From Neurospora tetraspora (Eukaryota; Ascomycota; Sordariomycetes; Sordariales; Sordariaceae), in contig NW_026944389.1 of NCBI RefSeq assembly GCF_033439725.1, positions 1,178,001 to 1,242,000 on the forward strand: a stretch of 64,000 bases of DNA, in the 5' to 3' direction. The translations under genes and the position numbers were made by a program. Positions 10,780 to 24,076 of the stretch are shown in pieces. Within the stretch, counting starts at the first letter, position 1. The number at the start of each line of letters is the position of its first letter. The notes under the pieces are model-generated. The model was not told the DNA's origin, made no database searches, and worked only from the letters and a program-made list of their open reading frames with translations.

Positions 10780-13700
10780 ACCTTCTCCCGAAAAATACTT
10801 TTCTGAACTGGCTCCGGCCAATTAGAATTGTTCTCCGCGGAGTAAACCAATTAGGATTGGGTATCTTGAATTGTCGTTTCAATACCAATACAACTATTAC
10901 AACTTTCTACTACTACGAGAAGGGCCCCGAGTCCGATGTTTCGATAATTTGGCTACGATAGCGCCCTTTATAGCCGATATCGTAGCTACCCTACGTAAAG
11001 TTAACGAGGAGTTTATTTAGGAACTCTAAGCGCGATTAGAAGTCGCCGAAATTATTATCGAAGCTATCGATAACGTTTACAAAGGCTTTAAAACTCCTGT
11101 ATAATGAAAAGCGTCCGCCCCCCTCCGAAAATAGTTTTATTCCCTCTTTAATTCGTTCTTCTATATCGATACTTCGGGTAGAACGTCCTTACCCCTTACT
11201 TACCCGGTAGCTATTAATTAAATTAATTAATTAAGACCCTTGGTTGAGCGTTAACGAAAGGATTTGACCCTACCGGTCATATAACCTATTTTGTAAACCG
11301 GTTAATTTACTTTGTAAAATACCTTTATATTGGCTAACTAGAAGACGCTATATATACCCGCTAAGGACGCTACGAAAAAGACTATTTGATAGGAGGTTAA
11401 ATTAAAGAAGAATAATAAAAAGGTTAAGATAACCGGTCCGATTCCTACCGCCGACCCTACCCGCCCTACCTAAGGTAATAACCCTACCGTTTATAAAGAG
11501 AATTATAAATCTTTTTTCAAATTTAAAGAGGATGTAGAATTTTGGAAAGCAATACTTGAAGAAATTATTGCTTTCTTTATTAAAGAAATTAAATTCCTCC
11601 GCTAATAAATTAAACGCGTTTACCCTATTTAATTAAATTTTTGTATCGAAACTGCTAAATTAAATTAACGATAATTATTCGTAGACTTTAATAAAAAAAT
11701 CCTAAAATATATTATTAAATTAAAAATTATAATAGTTATTTATTATTTTACCGATGTCCTTCGATATTTTATATATATAATAGCGTTCGTTCTACTGAAC
11801 TATTTATTATTTAAGAAGTTTAAATTACTATTAAATAGGAGGCTAAGATTTTTACGGGTAAGAAAGATGGGGATTATATTATTATCCTTTATAAGAAGAT
11901 ATTTCCCTTCTAGATTTTTGGATCCGAACCGGCCTAGTTTATAGAATGTGTTTTACGTATTTATACGTACGAAAAATACTTTGGTTATTATTATACCGTA
12001 AAATATTCCTTCGCGGAAATTTATAAGGAATGTAGTATATTGAAAGTATCATAAATATATATATAAGCCCGTTCCTTAATACTCTAACTATTTTAGACCT
12101 TATAAATTTAGATATAATGATTGCCTAATTTTCCTAACCGTTGTTAAAGGCTTTATTAAAAAACATACCTAAAAATAACGCGCCTGCGTCCGTAAGGCCG
12201 GTAAGGTAATATATAAGACTACTATGAAAAAATGGAAGGAAGAAACGACGAAAGCGTCCTAAATAGAATTCGATAACGCCGAATCGGACCTAACCGACAA
12301 ATAAAAACTAGATAAGCCGGAAATAACTATTACAACGGATACACTAGCCCTAAAATGGTTCCGCCCTAATAAAATGATCCTATTTAATATCTATAATAAT
12401 TCTAAGGCCCCGACCCTAATATATTTTTAAACTTAATTTTGTAGCTATTTCTCTATTATTATACCCGATAATACTAATTGCCCCGGTACTATAAAGGTTA
12501 AAATCAATTAAATATTTCATTTAATCGAATCCGCCGCCCTTAAAGAACTTAGCCCCGACCCCTTATTTTAATAAAAAACAATATTAAAGTTATATCCGTT
12601 AACGTATAAAAATCCCTCGTAAATACTAATAGTATAATTGAATAGGCAATTTCTAATCGGGTCTTTATTATCTATATTTAGGAGTTAGGTATCGTTAAAG
12701 GCCGAATCTATAAATATTCCGGTTTTTATATCGTCGGACTCGACGATTATAATAAAAGGGTAGTAATTTATATTATTAAAATATACAGTTATACTATTCC
12801 CCTCCCCCTAATTATATATATAACTATAGTTATTATCAAGAGCGCTATAATTATATACGCCTATTAGTACCCTTATAACCGGCAAATAAAAATAATTAAG
12901 ACCTACTTTTCGAATATCCGGTTCCGCTACTAATTTATTATTAGAGTTTTTAATACCTACTATTATACGTAGGACTTACAATTTTAACTTATGCTACGCG
13001 GCGAATTCTTTAATAATTTTATAATATTATAGGGATTTTACCTCTTTAACCCCCCTAGTACGCTAACATACCGATATGTATAAAGTTAATCTACTTTAAA
13101 TTTTATATTTAATCCGGAAATTGCCTACGCTAGGGTAGGTTATTAGGTTTCTAATTACCGCCGATTCTTTATTACTATTTTAACCGAACGGAATATACCC
13201 TTACGTAAAATTTATATCTTCCCTACATTTTATATAGAGAACGCTTACACGGCCCTTATAAAAAATTGTTAAAATCCGTCCTGGTATTATAATTAGTATT
13301 TAATTTTAAAGAAACTATATAATTCTTTATAAACGTTTTTGAAGGAACCTTCTATAAATATTCAATTTCTATTAGAAGAAGACCGAAAAATATACTATAG
13401 TAGAATAATTATCTTGTTAATGTATATAATTTGGACTTGGCTATTTTCTACCAAATTTATCGAAAAATTTAGACCGATTTTTACCGAATTAAAATAAAGA
13501 TTATTAAAACGCTAAAGGATTTTAGTTTTATTTTATAATAAAAAAATAACCACTTATATAACCGAGCTACTTTTATTAACGGTTAAAACGATAAAATTAT
13601 AAACCCGGAAGAAATTGCTGTATATTTTATTGGCGCCGCCTTCCGGTTTACTAACGAAGCTCTACTTCCTCTTTACGAATATACCGGCCCTATCCTTCTA

Positions 13701-16030
13701 TCCGATATAGTTTAATAAGTCTTCGATTTGCCCGATGATAATAAATTCCGTAAAATTTTCTTCCGATATAAAGTAAATACTTTAGGTCCGGATAGAATTA
13801 CTCTAAATATATTTAAAAACTCTTAGGAGTTAATCCTACCTTCTATCCGAATTATTATTTACGCCTCCTTTTTCTTTAGGAAATTCCCTACTACTTTTAA
13901 AAGGGTATAAGTTGTTACTCTCTTTAAATTGGGGCGAGATTTATATTTATATAAAGGATAGCGACTAATTATATTCCTTTCTACCGTTAGTAAAAGTATT
14001 GAACGCCTATTAGCTAAATAAATAGTTACTTTCGCCTTCGTTAGAAATTTCGTCCTACGTAATATAGTAGGCGTAATCCCTATACCTTCAATTATAAATT
14101 TTATAATATTATCATTTTATAATGCGGAAAGAGTAACTTATATTAAATAGTATAGAATTATTAACACTTTCGATATCGATTCTATATTTGTTTCTACCCG
14201 GGTAGATAAATTAACGGAAATCTTCGTTAATTAAAGTTGGTTAGCCCGTTTAATTACTTTAATAATGGATTTGTATATAAATAGGAGTTTTATTTTCCGA
14301 TGGGCTAAGATTAGATTTTCGTCGAATAATGGCTTTTTGTAAGGATTTTTATAATTTCCTATCTTTTTCTTTTTCTTTACTACTTCCTGTCCTCGACGAT
14401 GGTAAAGGTCCGCCTTCTTTTATGTAAATAATATAATACATTTTACCGTTAGAAAAGATACTATTTAAATACTCTACCGCCTCCTATAAAGCCGTAGATT
14501 TTTATTAGCGAGTACGTAATTTCGGTTTCTGGATCGATTATTATAAAATAGAAATATTTTACTTCCCTCCCTATAGACGGGATATTAAATAAGTTTGAAG
14601 GGACTTTACCCGGATATTTATCGAAACTTTATTCGGCTCGGTCCGCCCGCAATTAGAAATGAAATAATTTAATGTATATTTAAATATTATATTTTTATTC
14701 GCTATATAAATATATTTTTACTCTCCGAAAGTTTCTATAATTGTAGGGCTTTCCGCGTGGATCAATTAAGTAGTACGTAGCCTCGACCTAATAATGGCCT
14801 AATATTTTTTTACCGCCGCCTTCCTATTGACCTTTATATACGGAGCGGTAATATTTTTCCCCGGCTATATACGAATTGGACGGAGAGGTGGACAAGTTTC
14901 TACTAATATTAAAACCGCGCTAAATGAAATCGAAACCGCTACATTAAAAGCGTTACGGAAAATAATACCCGTATAGTATACGGTACCGAAATTGGTCCCC
15001 TTTTAGTTAGCCGGAATTACCCTACCCGAAATTATTGGACGAAAAACGGTTCGGACCGCCGTATAGCTCTATACCTTCCTAAATAATTATTTACTTAGTA
15101 ATTACCCTAGTCCGCCCTATATAATTAATCCCGTTTCTACTCCTTTACCGAATCCTAACCCCCGTCGGATAAAAATATACCAAACGAAATATAATTCCCT
15201 TAACTACCTAGATTCTAATAATAATTCGCCCTTGGATTGGCGGCCCCGCTTTAACGCCGAAAATTATAGACCCTCCCCCCGAAACGGATTTAGAATTCTG
15301 TTAGTTTATATATAGACTATTTTATTTTATTAATTTACCTTAGTATTATAATAACCTATGTTTCTATTTACCCTAGAAATACTTTATAAAGTAAATCGGC
15401 GAACGTATAAGCTATTAGGATTTCTATTCTTACTACGCCCGCTTTAATTACCCGGTAGAAATATTCCGTATTTATATTTATAGAGAATTATACGAAAAAG
15501 GCCACTTTTTCTAATATCCCTTCGTTATATAGAAAAACCCCCGAACTATATCTGATTCGCTATACGCCTTCGGTACTAATTACGCTACTTTCTTTGTTAG
15601 GATTAAAGTTTTAAAGGACGAAGGTTTTATTAGTATTACCGTTACCGCCGATAGTAAATTCTTCGGTACCCGAGGCCGCCGGTTAGAACCTAACGATTTT
15701 AACGACGAATTATTACTTATTATCCCCCCCCTCCCCCTTCCTAAATCCGGCTTTCTTACGTTATATACCCAAAATAGGAGGATAATCGGACCGTACGATG
15801 CCGCTATCCTAGCGGAATTTTAATAAATACGCGACGACCGATAAAAATACATAGGGTTCTCCTCTACCGGCTAATACGTATATTAATTTAACGATAGAAA
15901 GGTTTTCCCATCCCCAGCTAAGTTAACACCTAGCTTATAGGATGTTTTACCTTATTTATATATTAATACCCTACCGCCGACGTAGGCACGATTTAATATT
16001 ATATATTGGTAGAACGTAATCGTAAAATAC
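10780..16030 (+). mobile_element. Second Tad1-like LINE, RIP-degraded
   Basis: A second, distinct LINE lies head-to-tail behind the first. The ORF1 start region near 10.94-11.1 kb reads FDNLATIAPFIADIVATLRK, followed by a helical gag-like part near 11.5-12.3 kb. Reverse-transcriptase blocks are near 13.75-14.45 kb in order: NTLGPDRITL for KAPGPDGIP, KRVQVVTLFKLGRD for the pre-finger block, RLIIFLSTVSKSIERLLA for RPIALLSTIGKVIE, and FYVNNIIHFT for YVDDI. Catalytic DD is NN, as in the first LINE. The 3' end lies near a (TTC)n run at about 16032-16050, close to the right arm of the outer element. Its reverse-transcriptase region differs from that of LINE 1, so this is not a simple duplication. 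Confidence 0.78.
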
Positions 16031-16752
16031 ATTCTTCTTCTTCTTCTTCGTCCTATAATTGGCCGGTTTTGAATATTTTGTAGCGAAATCCGTAATTTGG
16101 ATTGGTCAAAATTTTACAGTCCGTACACACCACGGGGGGTCTAGGGGGGTATCCCCCTAGTCTTGGCGCCAGAAGTTTGAGCGCCGCAGGCAAAGGGGGG
16201 GTCCCGGGGGGCGCAGCCCCCTGGTAAATAAGAAAAAGAATTAAAGAGCACCTATATAATGAACCAATGAAGCAATGGGGAGCAATGGGAAGCAATGAAG
16301 CAATGGGGAGCAATGGGAAGCAATGAAGCAATGAAGTATTGGAAGGATTGGAAGGATTGGAAGCACTGAAAGCATTGGAGGCATTGGAAGGATTGGAAGC
16401 ATTGGAAGCAAACATTGGAAGCATTGGAAATATTAGTTAAAAAGAAGAAGCATTACAAAACTTTGGCGTTAGACATTGGAATATAATTGTTAAGTGTAGA
16501 CTGCCAAATTTTGGCGTTAATAATTACGATATAATTAAGCGTTGAGAGTAGACCGCCAAGTTTTGGCGTTAATAATTGGGATTTAACTTGGTATTTGAAT
16601 TAGACCGCCGAAATTTGGGTTGATGATTGGGATTTAACTTGGCGTTTAAAGTAGACCGCCAAAATATGAGTTGATGATTGGGATACTGCCTTAGACCTAT
16701 ATAACAGCTGCGCTTCAGTCCAATTCTGCCGGCGCCCCGGAAGACGATGTTT
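16030..16752 (-). repeat. Right inverted arm with subterminal repeats
   Basis: This is the reverse-complement partner of the left arm. It carries four to five diverged units containing GACCGCCAA(A/G) followed by TTGGGATTTAACTTGG between about 16485 and 16690, and ends in GGCGCCCCGG near 16740. The arm also holds the CAATG/ATTGG short-repeat tract and a G-rich block with a CCCCCTAG core near 16134-16230. The left-arm counterparts are more AT-rich, which fits RIP. Confidence 0.65.
16258..16432. repeat. Short tandem repeats (AAGCAATGGG / GCATTGGAAG type)
   Basis: The first half repeats GAAGCAATGGGGAGCAATGG, and from about 16338 it changes to GGAAGCATTGGAAGGATTGG units. Both are about 10 bp long. 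A much shorter relative (AATGCTTCCAATAC) sits at the mirror position of the left arm near 601-615, so the array expanded on one side only. Confidence 0.75.
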
Positions 16753-19700
16753 AATTTTTACCCAGCCGTTAATTAGGGGTAATTATAATTATTTACTTTT
16801 CCTGAAATTAGATACGTGCGGGCCGAGTACTATAGGAAAAAATATTGGCGTTTCTAGTCCGACCTTTATTATATAGTAGACCCGTTAGCGATTAGTATAT
16901 TCTTATAACCGACCGATATGTATTACGATATATATTAAAACTATTAATAAAAGTAAGTACCAGATAGTTTAAAACTTCTAAAGTAGGATTTTTGACCTAA
17001 TCCCAATATTATTCGAAGATTTCCTAATTATAAGTTTTAAATTCGATTTGTATACGAAGAGGTTGGGTTAAGGTTAGTAGAATAATCCTTCTACTACTGA
17101 TGATTTCGTCCTATAAAGTACGTTTAATTAAATAATAGCCCCTTCTCTTAGTATTCTCGAGTACGGTAGTATACTTTCGAAATAGCTTTCTAGGCTCCTT
17201 TTTAAATATTTTGCCTATCTTAGTCGTATCGATTAGTAAATTTGGATTATTCAATGGATTACTATTGAAAAAGTCGATTTGTATAGGTGTAAAACCGTCG
17301 GTTAGGTATTAGGGAATTTAATATTCTTATTCTATACGCAATATTAATTCGTAACTTTTAAAATTTTTATTAATTTATATATTAAAACTAATATTAGGGA
17401 ATTTATTATCGATGTTTTTAATTATTAGGCATTCTTGTATAATAAGGGTAACTTCGCCAGGATAGTAAATATATTCGTTAGTATAATTTTCGCTAACGGT
17501 TTTAATACGGCCGATATAGAGTATATAGTTTATATTCCTAAGGGGTAGTCGGCATAGGTAATTATAATTATCGATATTATTAAGATAATGGAAAAAAAGT
17601 AAAATCCGATAGAAAGATAGCTTTTTTAATATTTTTTGAATTAGTTCGATTATTACTAATAAAATGCGTATATTAATTAAATATTATACGTATTGACTTC
17701 AATTAGTATAATATATAGTATAGTTCTATAGGGTTGTTAACGAAGTAGGTTATACTCCTATATATTGCCGCGGCCGTATTAGAATTTAAAGAGGTTTGGA
17801 AAAGGGTTTTGGGATTTATGAAATATAAGTCTTATAATTATAGATAGGTCGTTGTTTTCTTTATAGTTGGAACCCGCTTTTTATTATTATTTACCTCTTT
17901 TTTTTTGCGATTAGCTAAGTCGGTCTTTATTTTGGCAATTTATAGCGGTATTTATATAATATATATATTTAGTAGTAGTAATTTGCTTGTAATCCTCTTA
18001 TTGAACGTTTTGATTTATTTGGGTAGTCGTTGAATAGTTAGGATTGGTTTATTATTTTGTTTATGTAGAGTTTTGAGGATATTCAGCTATATTTTGTATG
18101 ATTTTTTAGATATACGATTGAGGTGGGCATTTAAATTAAGCGTTAATTTAAAATTTAATAGTTCCTCTTATTAATTATAATAGTGATAGATTAAGGTGGA
18201 TGTATTTGTAATACGGTTAGCAGATGTAGGAATTTGGGTAGTAGCCGGTTTTTTCTTTCTTTTTTTATTATTAATTTAATTAATTAAGTTTTTGTTGAAA
18301 GGTATCGATCGACGAGTGGATACGGTACGAAGGTACGGTCGATACGGCTGTGTGGAGCGTTCAAATTGGAGCAGAATGGTATGTAGAATGTGGGGAATGG
18401 TGGTAGATTGGTCGAGATATCGATAAGTGAAAAAATCTACATTGGTTTTCCTTTTCCTCGAGGGAAGCCCTCTTCAAATAGACTTTTTGGATCAATGAGT
18501 CATCGGGTGACAAAACCGTTTATACCTTTGGAATCGTCATTTTCCGATCATTCCAATGGTGTTACGTATGTCTTCGTACGCCTGACGTCGAGGCCGGAAT
18601 TCTGCTTCGAAGTTCGGACTCTGGAATTTTCTTCCGGATTTTATCCAGGGTTGATCCCTGTTGTTGGCCGGAGGTTTTCTCCGGACCGGAATTTTTCTCC
18701 CGTTATATATTTCATAATTCAATGTAAAAATATAAAATATAAAACTATATTTTTAGTATACTTGTATAGTATAATATAAACCTGTAAATCCGTTATAAGT
18801 CTATAATTATTGTATATATATATATTTAGACTAACAGTTTTCGTCGGTAAAATCTTCGTCGAATACGATAGTATTAGGTCCTTTATTATTAAAGTCCCGC
18901 TTGGTATACTTTAGATCTAGTTGTAGTTAGTCTTCGTTAAACCCGGCTAGTAGAATTTCGTTATAATTAATATTATTAATTATTAAGTTTGTAAATTAGG
19001 TACGAAGTAGTGTATTTTCTTAGTTGATAGCGCCTATATTAGGTTAGTAATTAATAAGTAGGATAGGATTAATATTAATCTCACCTTTATTTTCTTTATT
19101 ATTATTCTTATTAATATCCTCCTCTACGCTAGATATATTTGTATTATTATTAAATAGTAGACTATAATTTATATAGTTTAGTAATCTCTAGTTTCGTTCG
19201 TCGGGTTGTTATTGTTGGTTGGGCTTATTTTGTATATTTACTCGAAGTACGTTACGATTAGCATGACCAATGTTGAACGGTTTTCGTTAAGATCTAGGGT
19301 AATTCGGCCTAAATGAGCGAATACTTTGGGTATTCAAAGGCCGGGCATTTTGGCGTTAATACTACGGACTTGTGTTTAATAAGAGTAATAATAAAGATAA
19401 GGTAAAGTTGGGTGGGTTGTAGAGGGGAGAGTTTGTAAAAGGAAGAGTAGAGGGGAGAGTTTGGTAGAGGTGAAAGAAAGTGTAGTACTTGTAGGGGTTA
19501 TAAATTTATTTACGCGTGTTTTATTTAATGTTGATAGTAAATAATTTGTATTTGTGAAGTATATTTATGTATGTTTTATATTAGGTAGAGGTAGAAGTAG
19601 TAAATAATGTTTATATATTATATAGTATAACGATGGTAAGTAGGTAGTAGCCTTTTACGTCCCTGCGGTCTTTATTTGGGAGGTAGTACGTTATTATTTT

Positions 19701-20320
19701 AATCCTTGTTATTATTTCGGTGGCTTGTGTTTTTTATATCTTTATTTAGTTTTAATAAAATATAGTATTTATTGATAGATTCATTAAAATATAAATCCCA
19801 AAGTGGATAATGTGAATTTGTAGTGGGGCGGGAATATAGGGGTAGTAGGGCGGGCGGGTTAGGGGTTTAATTGATTGTCGATGATTTGGTTATTTCTATT
19901 GGTCGCCTTATTGTCTTTCCCTTGTTAAGATTGCTTTTATTGTAATTTAGATGACCTTTACCCTATTACGAGCCGTTTTTGAGACTTGTTTAAATTCTTA
20001 TTGAATAGTGATAGATAATCGTAAAACTATTAATACTATTAATATTATCATTATTTACCGGTATTAACGAGTATTATTAATATTACCCCGCGATTTTATT
20101 TGGTTTTATATTGTAAATAATATGAAGATTGTTTTGGGTACTTGCGTTAATACGGCGGAATTTGGTAGAATCTTCTGGCTTGCGTTGGCAGTTCTATTTA
20201 TTGCCTTGCTGGCTGCCTCTGAAATTTATTGTATTAAATTCTTTCTATTTTATCTCTTCCTCTTCTTTTTTCCCCCTTCCTCTTCTTTTCCTTCGTTGTA
20301 ATATATAAGTTCGTTAGATT
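16753..20320. other. AT-rich RIP-like DNA, no recognisable gene
   Basis: Most of this stretch is AT-rich with stops in every frame. A plus-strand read at about 17390-17600 has some protein-like runs (FNYQAFLYNKGNFARIV), but I cannot assign them. A segment at about 18300-18770 has clearly higher GC and holds a 129-codon open frame (18390-18779) with no recognisable domain. It may be a younger insertion or solo repeat, but I found no target duplication. Confidence 0.4.
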
Positions 20321-20329
20321 AGGGCACGC

Positions 20330-20575
20330 TTTGTATAAGAATATTGCGCTTAAGATAAGACTATTGTGTACGATTTTGTAAGATTATTGCGTGTATTATT
20401 GTGCACGATAAGATTATTGCGGGCGACGATTTGATAAGATTATTGTGTATAAGACTATCGCGCTTAGGGTTATTATGCGCGGTAAGATTATTGCGGGCGT
20501 TTTGATAAGACTATTGCGCATAAGATTATTGCGTGCGATAAGGTGATTGCGTACGATAAGATTTTCGATCTTGCA
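20330..20575. repeat. Degenerate tandem array of GATAAGATTATTGCG-like units
   Basis: About twelve diverged copies of a unit built on (C/G)GATAAGATTATTGCG(T/G)G occur in a row, with variants such as AAGACTATTGTG and TAAGACTATCGCG. The spacing is irregular at 13-30 bp. It lies just upstream of the broken low-complexity gene. Function is unknown. Confidence 0.7.
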
Positions 20576-21769
20576 TTCTATCCCCGATTATAAATTTGCC
20601 GGGTTTTTAGTCCGCCGTTACCGTGAGTTATACTAACTATATTTGAATGACTATGACCCTTGATTAACGATTAGATAGACGATGATTGGTTGGAACAATA
20701 GACCTTTCCCTGACGCCGATGACAGTGATTTAGAGAATTGCGAGGTATTAGAAGAAGAGGATGATTTCGATAACTAGCGCCCCAAGGGGCTTGCTATGAA
20801 TATGGCGACTATACTGGCAATGTAGTAGCGTGCTGTTATTGGCCATTTACGAGTCCCTTAAGGATACGGTTAAGTAAGTAATTAATCCTAGGTATATATG
20901 CATTGATTATATTGTTTAACTTTATTTTTATTTTAATATTATAATATTTCGTCGCCTAATACTACCGGCCGTCGAATTATAATTAATAAATAATTAGGTT
21001 ATTATATTGAATTAACTACGACTTTATTAACCAATCCCCTTTAAAGGGATAGTTAAGGTTGACAATAATAACCTACGAATATAATATTATATAGCCGTTA
21101 CGATATTTAGCAATAATATGGGTAGCCTATAGGTAATATACAATATAAATAGGGTTTCTAAAGCCAGTTTAGTCCCTAACCTTTTCGCGGTAGTTTCCGC
21201 AGTAGAAGTACTATGCCTCCTCCCCTAGCTTTTCGAAATCGAGGTCGAGGTCAAGGTCCTATACCTCCCTAATTGTTTCGAAGGCGAGGTTAAAATACTA
21301 TATCCCGAGGATAATATCTATTAAAAGTAATAATCGAAAAACCTTCTACAAAATAATTAGAGTATAGTTGCTACCAACGATTCTTTAGATATAGGATTCG
21401 ACGATTTGTTAGCTATAGTTTAATAACTAAGGTAATAAAATAAGGACAAGCGGTAAGAGAAAGGTAGGTAGAAGGAGCCTGAGGTCCTAACTACCCAACC
21501 GGTTACGATTAGTTTATCTATACCTACCGGAACCGTTACTAGATTACAAATTCTTCGAATTAATATTCGTTTACTTATACTTACCGGAACCGCTACTACT
21601 AATTCAACTTCCGCTCATACTATTAATTATAGTTCTATTAATAGAAATTCTAATAGGGGCTAGACTAGCTATACCGGTTATAGCGAATATACGGGAAACG
21701 ACTATTCGGCTTAAGGGTTTAAGGCCGCTTTTAATACTAATTTTATTAATAAGAATTAGTTATAGTCCT

Positions 21770-21965
21770 AATATAGTACCTAATTTTAGTATAGTATTTA
21801 ATTACGGTCTAGCACCCAGTCAGGCGGCAATCAGTCATAATCCCAACATGGTACCCAGTCCTAGTATAGCACCCAGTCTTAGTATAGTACCCAGCTACGG
21901 TCTAGTACCTAGTGAGGCGGTAATTAATTACAATCATAGTTAGGCACCTAGTCCTAGTATAGTAA
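21770..21965 (+). repeat. Tandem repeats coding Tyr/Thr/Gln/Ser
   Basis: About eight diverged 15- to 30-bp units containing AGTATAGTACCCAGTC occur in a row, inside the low-complexity gene. In frame they would encode a Q-S/L-Q-Y-x-T-Q type repeat. Half of the CAG codons now read TAG. Confidence 0.65.
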
Positions 21966-22855
21966 TAGTATATATAGTAGTAGTATACTATATGGTTTTT
22001 AATAAGGATGTTAATAATATGGTCCTTAAGGCTGGTCTCCCTAATTTGGTTGGCCCTACTAGGGCGATGTTTAGTATAATTAATATAGTAATGTATATGA
22101 TTAATACGGTAATCTATATGGCGGTCCTTAGTATGATGGTTACTATTATGGTCCTCAGTTTCAGTATGGTGGTTAGTATAATTAATACGGTAATCCATAT
22201 GGCGGTCCTTAGTATGGCGGTTTTCAATAGGGCGGTCCTTAATACGGTCCCGAACCACCCTATACACTTGGTGGTAGTCGTTAGTTTGGAAACCGTGGCC
22301 AAGGTTTTGGCTAAGGTTCTAATAGATTTGGACAATTAGTCTTTAACGACCCGAATGAGCCTCCTTTGGAAGAAAGGTTCTTTAAATACTTTTTTTGCCT
22401 ACCTGTGCTAATATAATGGAGTTAAAGAGAATAGGTACGCCTAACCGTATAGATTACGACCCTATTAATAGTGATATTAACGAATCCGAAGTAAGTGTTT
22501 TATAATCTATTCCCCGGGAAGAAATTAAGGAGGTTATTAACGAAATTTATCGAAATATACGCTAATATATATTTATGTACTATTCGAATTGGTTTATTAA
22601 TTGGGTGGTTATATAAGTTATACTTAATATTAATACCCGTTCTTCTAAATTGAAACGCCTTCGTATCTATATGAAAAGAACGTTCAAAATTTAAAAGAGC
22701 TAGTTCTTATAAGATAAATTCTATACTTACTTCGTTATTATATTTAAAGATTATAATTAATTACTAGAATTCGATTCTAATGACCTTGAAGACCGTTAAA
22801 CTTTCGAAGAATTAGTAGTGCTTTGGATTAATGCTTATTTTTTCTAAGAAGTCTT

Positions 22856-24076
22856 TCTTGGAGGCTGGAAAAGGCGACAACGAAAAAGGGCTTGATTCTA
22901 CAGTTGTCTAGCGGAAGAGGAGAAACGGAAACTAGGGCAGCCTAAATACCTGGAAGGGAGTGCCGGTGAATGGGCGGCCCAGTGCCATTCACTGGGAAGG
23001 GCACGGACTTCCAATATACCCCCGTAGGCTGGCCTGACGAGACCTGGCTCCGAAGAAAACCTCTAACTGGCTATATATATTGTAAAATCCTTTCCCAAAA
23101 GGGCGAAAATGAGGGTATCTCCATCTCCTTCTCCTTTCCTTTCTCAGTGTCCTCCGGCTCTCGCTTTTGCTATCGTGTTGTCACTTGGCTCCATTCGTGC
23201 TCTCTGGCATGGGCCGACAATCGGGCTCCGGCTTTCTTGGCCTTGTGGGACGGGATTTGGATCGGTTCCTCGGGTTCTTTTACTCCTCCTCTCATCTCCT
23301 TGGTTTACTCTTTGGGATCGGGGTTTGGTGAAATACTCGAGTTGGCTTCTTCTTTTGGTTGTTACCCTTGGGTACTGGCTTCTTTGGATCGGTGCCATCG
23401 AAAGGATGGGCTTTCGGTTGCCATCAAAACGAAGGATGGACTTGTCGGTTGCCACGAAACTGTGTGGACTTTAGGGGGGAGCCTGTCGGTCGCGATGCAA
23501 CGTCGAGGGCTTTGGTTGAAAGAAAGAAAGCCGGGTAGATGAGAAGGTTAACTTTAGTCAAGTTTTGGTTGATGAATGAAAAGGGTGACCATCTTGGTCA
23601 AAGGGGATCTTCTGATGAGATCTAGAAAAGGTGACCGTTTATCTTTGGTCGAGGTTGATTGATCTTGAGTGATGACTGAGATCTGAGATTATCGTAGTTG
23701 CTGCAATATTTGCAGGAAGGTCGTTAGCGGGGTAACTGGCCGCTAAAAGTCGATGGCGGAAAAAACGTCGCCGTTGGAGTTGTCGAGGCGATTGTCGCCA
23801 TTTCCTCCTTGAAGACGGGGATTCGCTACCCTCCTGCACCCCCGTAGATGGAAGAAGGCGCAGGAGGCTAGAATAGCTTCCGAAAAGGGTGCGCGCGATG
23901 CGCGAGGGCTCATAACCTGTTGGAGGCTGGAAAAGGCGACAACGAAAAAGGGCTTGATTGTGGTTGTCTAGCGGAAGAGGAGAAACGGAAACCAGGGCAG
24001 CCTAAATACCTGGAAGGGAGTGCCGGTGAATGGGCGGCCCAGTGCCATTCACTGGGCAGGGCACGGACTTCCAATA
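22856..24076 (+). mobile_element. Small LTR element without coding (TRIM-like), 1.22 kb
   Basis: The ends are direct repeats of 161 and 159 bp (22856-23016 and 23918-24076) that match apart from a few positions. They start TGTTGGAGGC-like and end ACTTCCAATA. The 5-bp target duplication GTCTT is present at 22851-22855 and 24077-24081. The 0.9-kb interior is GC-rich and shows no gag or pol. It sits in the broken low-complexity gene and is far less AT-rich than that gene, so it is the younger of the two. A solo LTR of the same family lies at 30911-31071. It looks structurally whole as a non-autonomous element and recent relative to its surroundings. Confidence 0.85.

Larger units (their letters stand above)
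300..16752. mobile_element. Long-inverted-repeat element filled with nested transposons
   Basis: The sequence from about 300 reads inward as the near reverse complement of the sequence ending at about 16752. Both ends carry an ATCGTG/CTTCCGGGGCGCC block, then GCAGAATT, then GCGCAGCTGTTATATAGG. Similarity continues through several 60-bp subterminal repeats, a CAATGCTTCCAATAC-like tract and a G/C-rich CCCCCTAG block, about 550-700 bp per arm. Removing the Harbinger, the two LINEs and the SINE leaves only about 2 kb that could belong to the element itself. It may therefore be a small non-autonomous DNA element (MULE-like by arm length) that later insertions swelled. I could not settle a target duplication, and no transposase of its own is visible. 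The family assignment is inference; the inverted arms are seen directly. Confidence 0.6.

Noticed and set aside
300-16752. Starship giant transposon
   Set aside because: Starships carry a DUF3435 tyrosine recombinase near one end and lack long inverted arms. No such gene is visible here or in the 47-60 kb tract.
18390-18779. 129-codon open frame in a GC-richer patch
   Set aside because: No domain, no intron signals, and an antisense frame is equally open. Kept only as a composition anomaly.
20330-20575. CRISPR-like array
   Set aside because: Units are degenerate, spacing is irregular, there are no unique spacers of constant length, and the genome is eukaryotic.
22970-23542. 190-codon open frame on the plus strand
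   Set aside because: It starts inside an LTR and runs through the coding-free interior of the small LTR element. It has no domain, biased low-complexity sequence and overlapping open frames on both strands.
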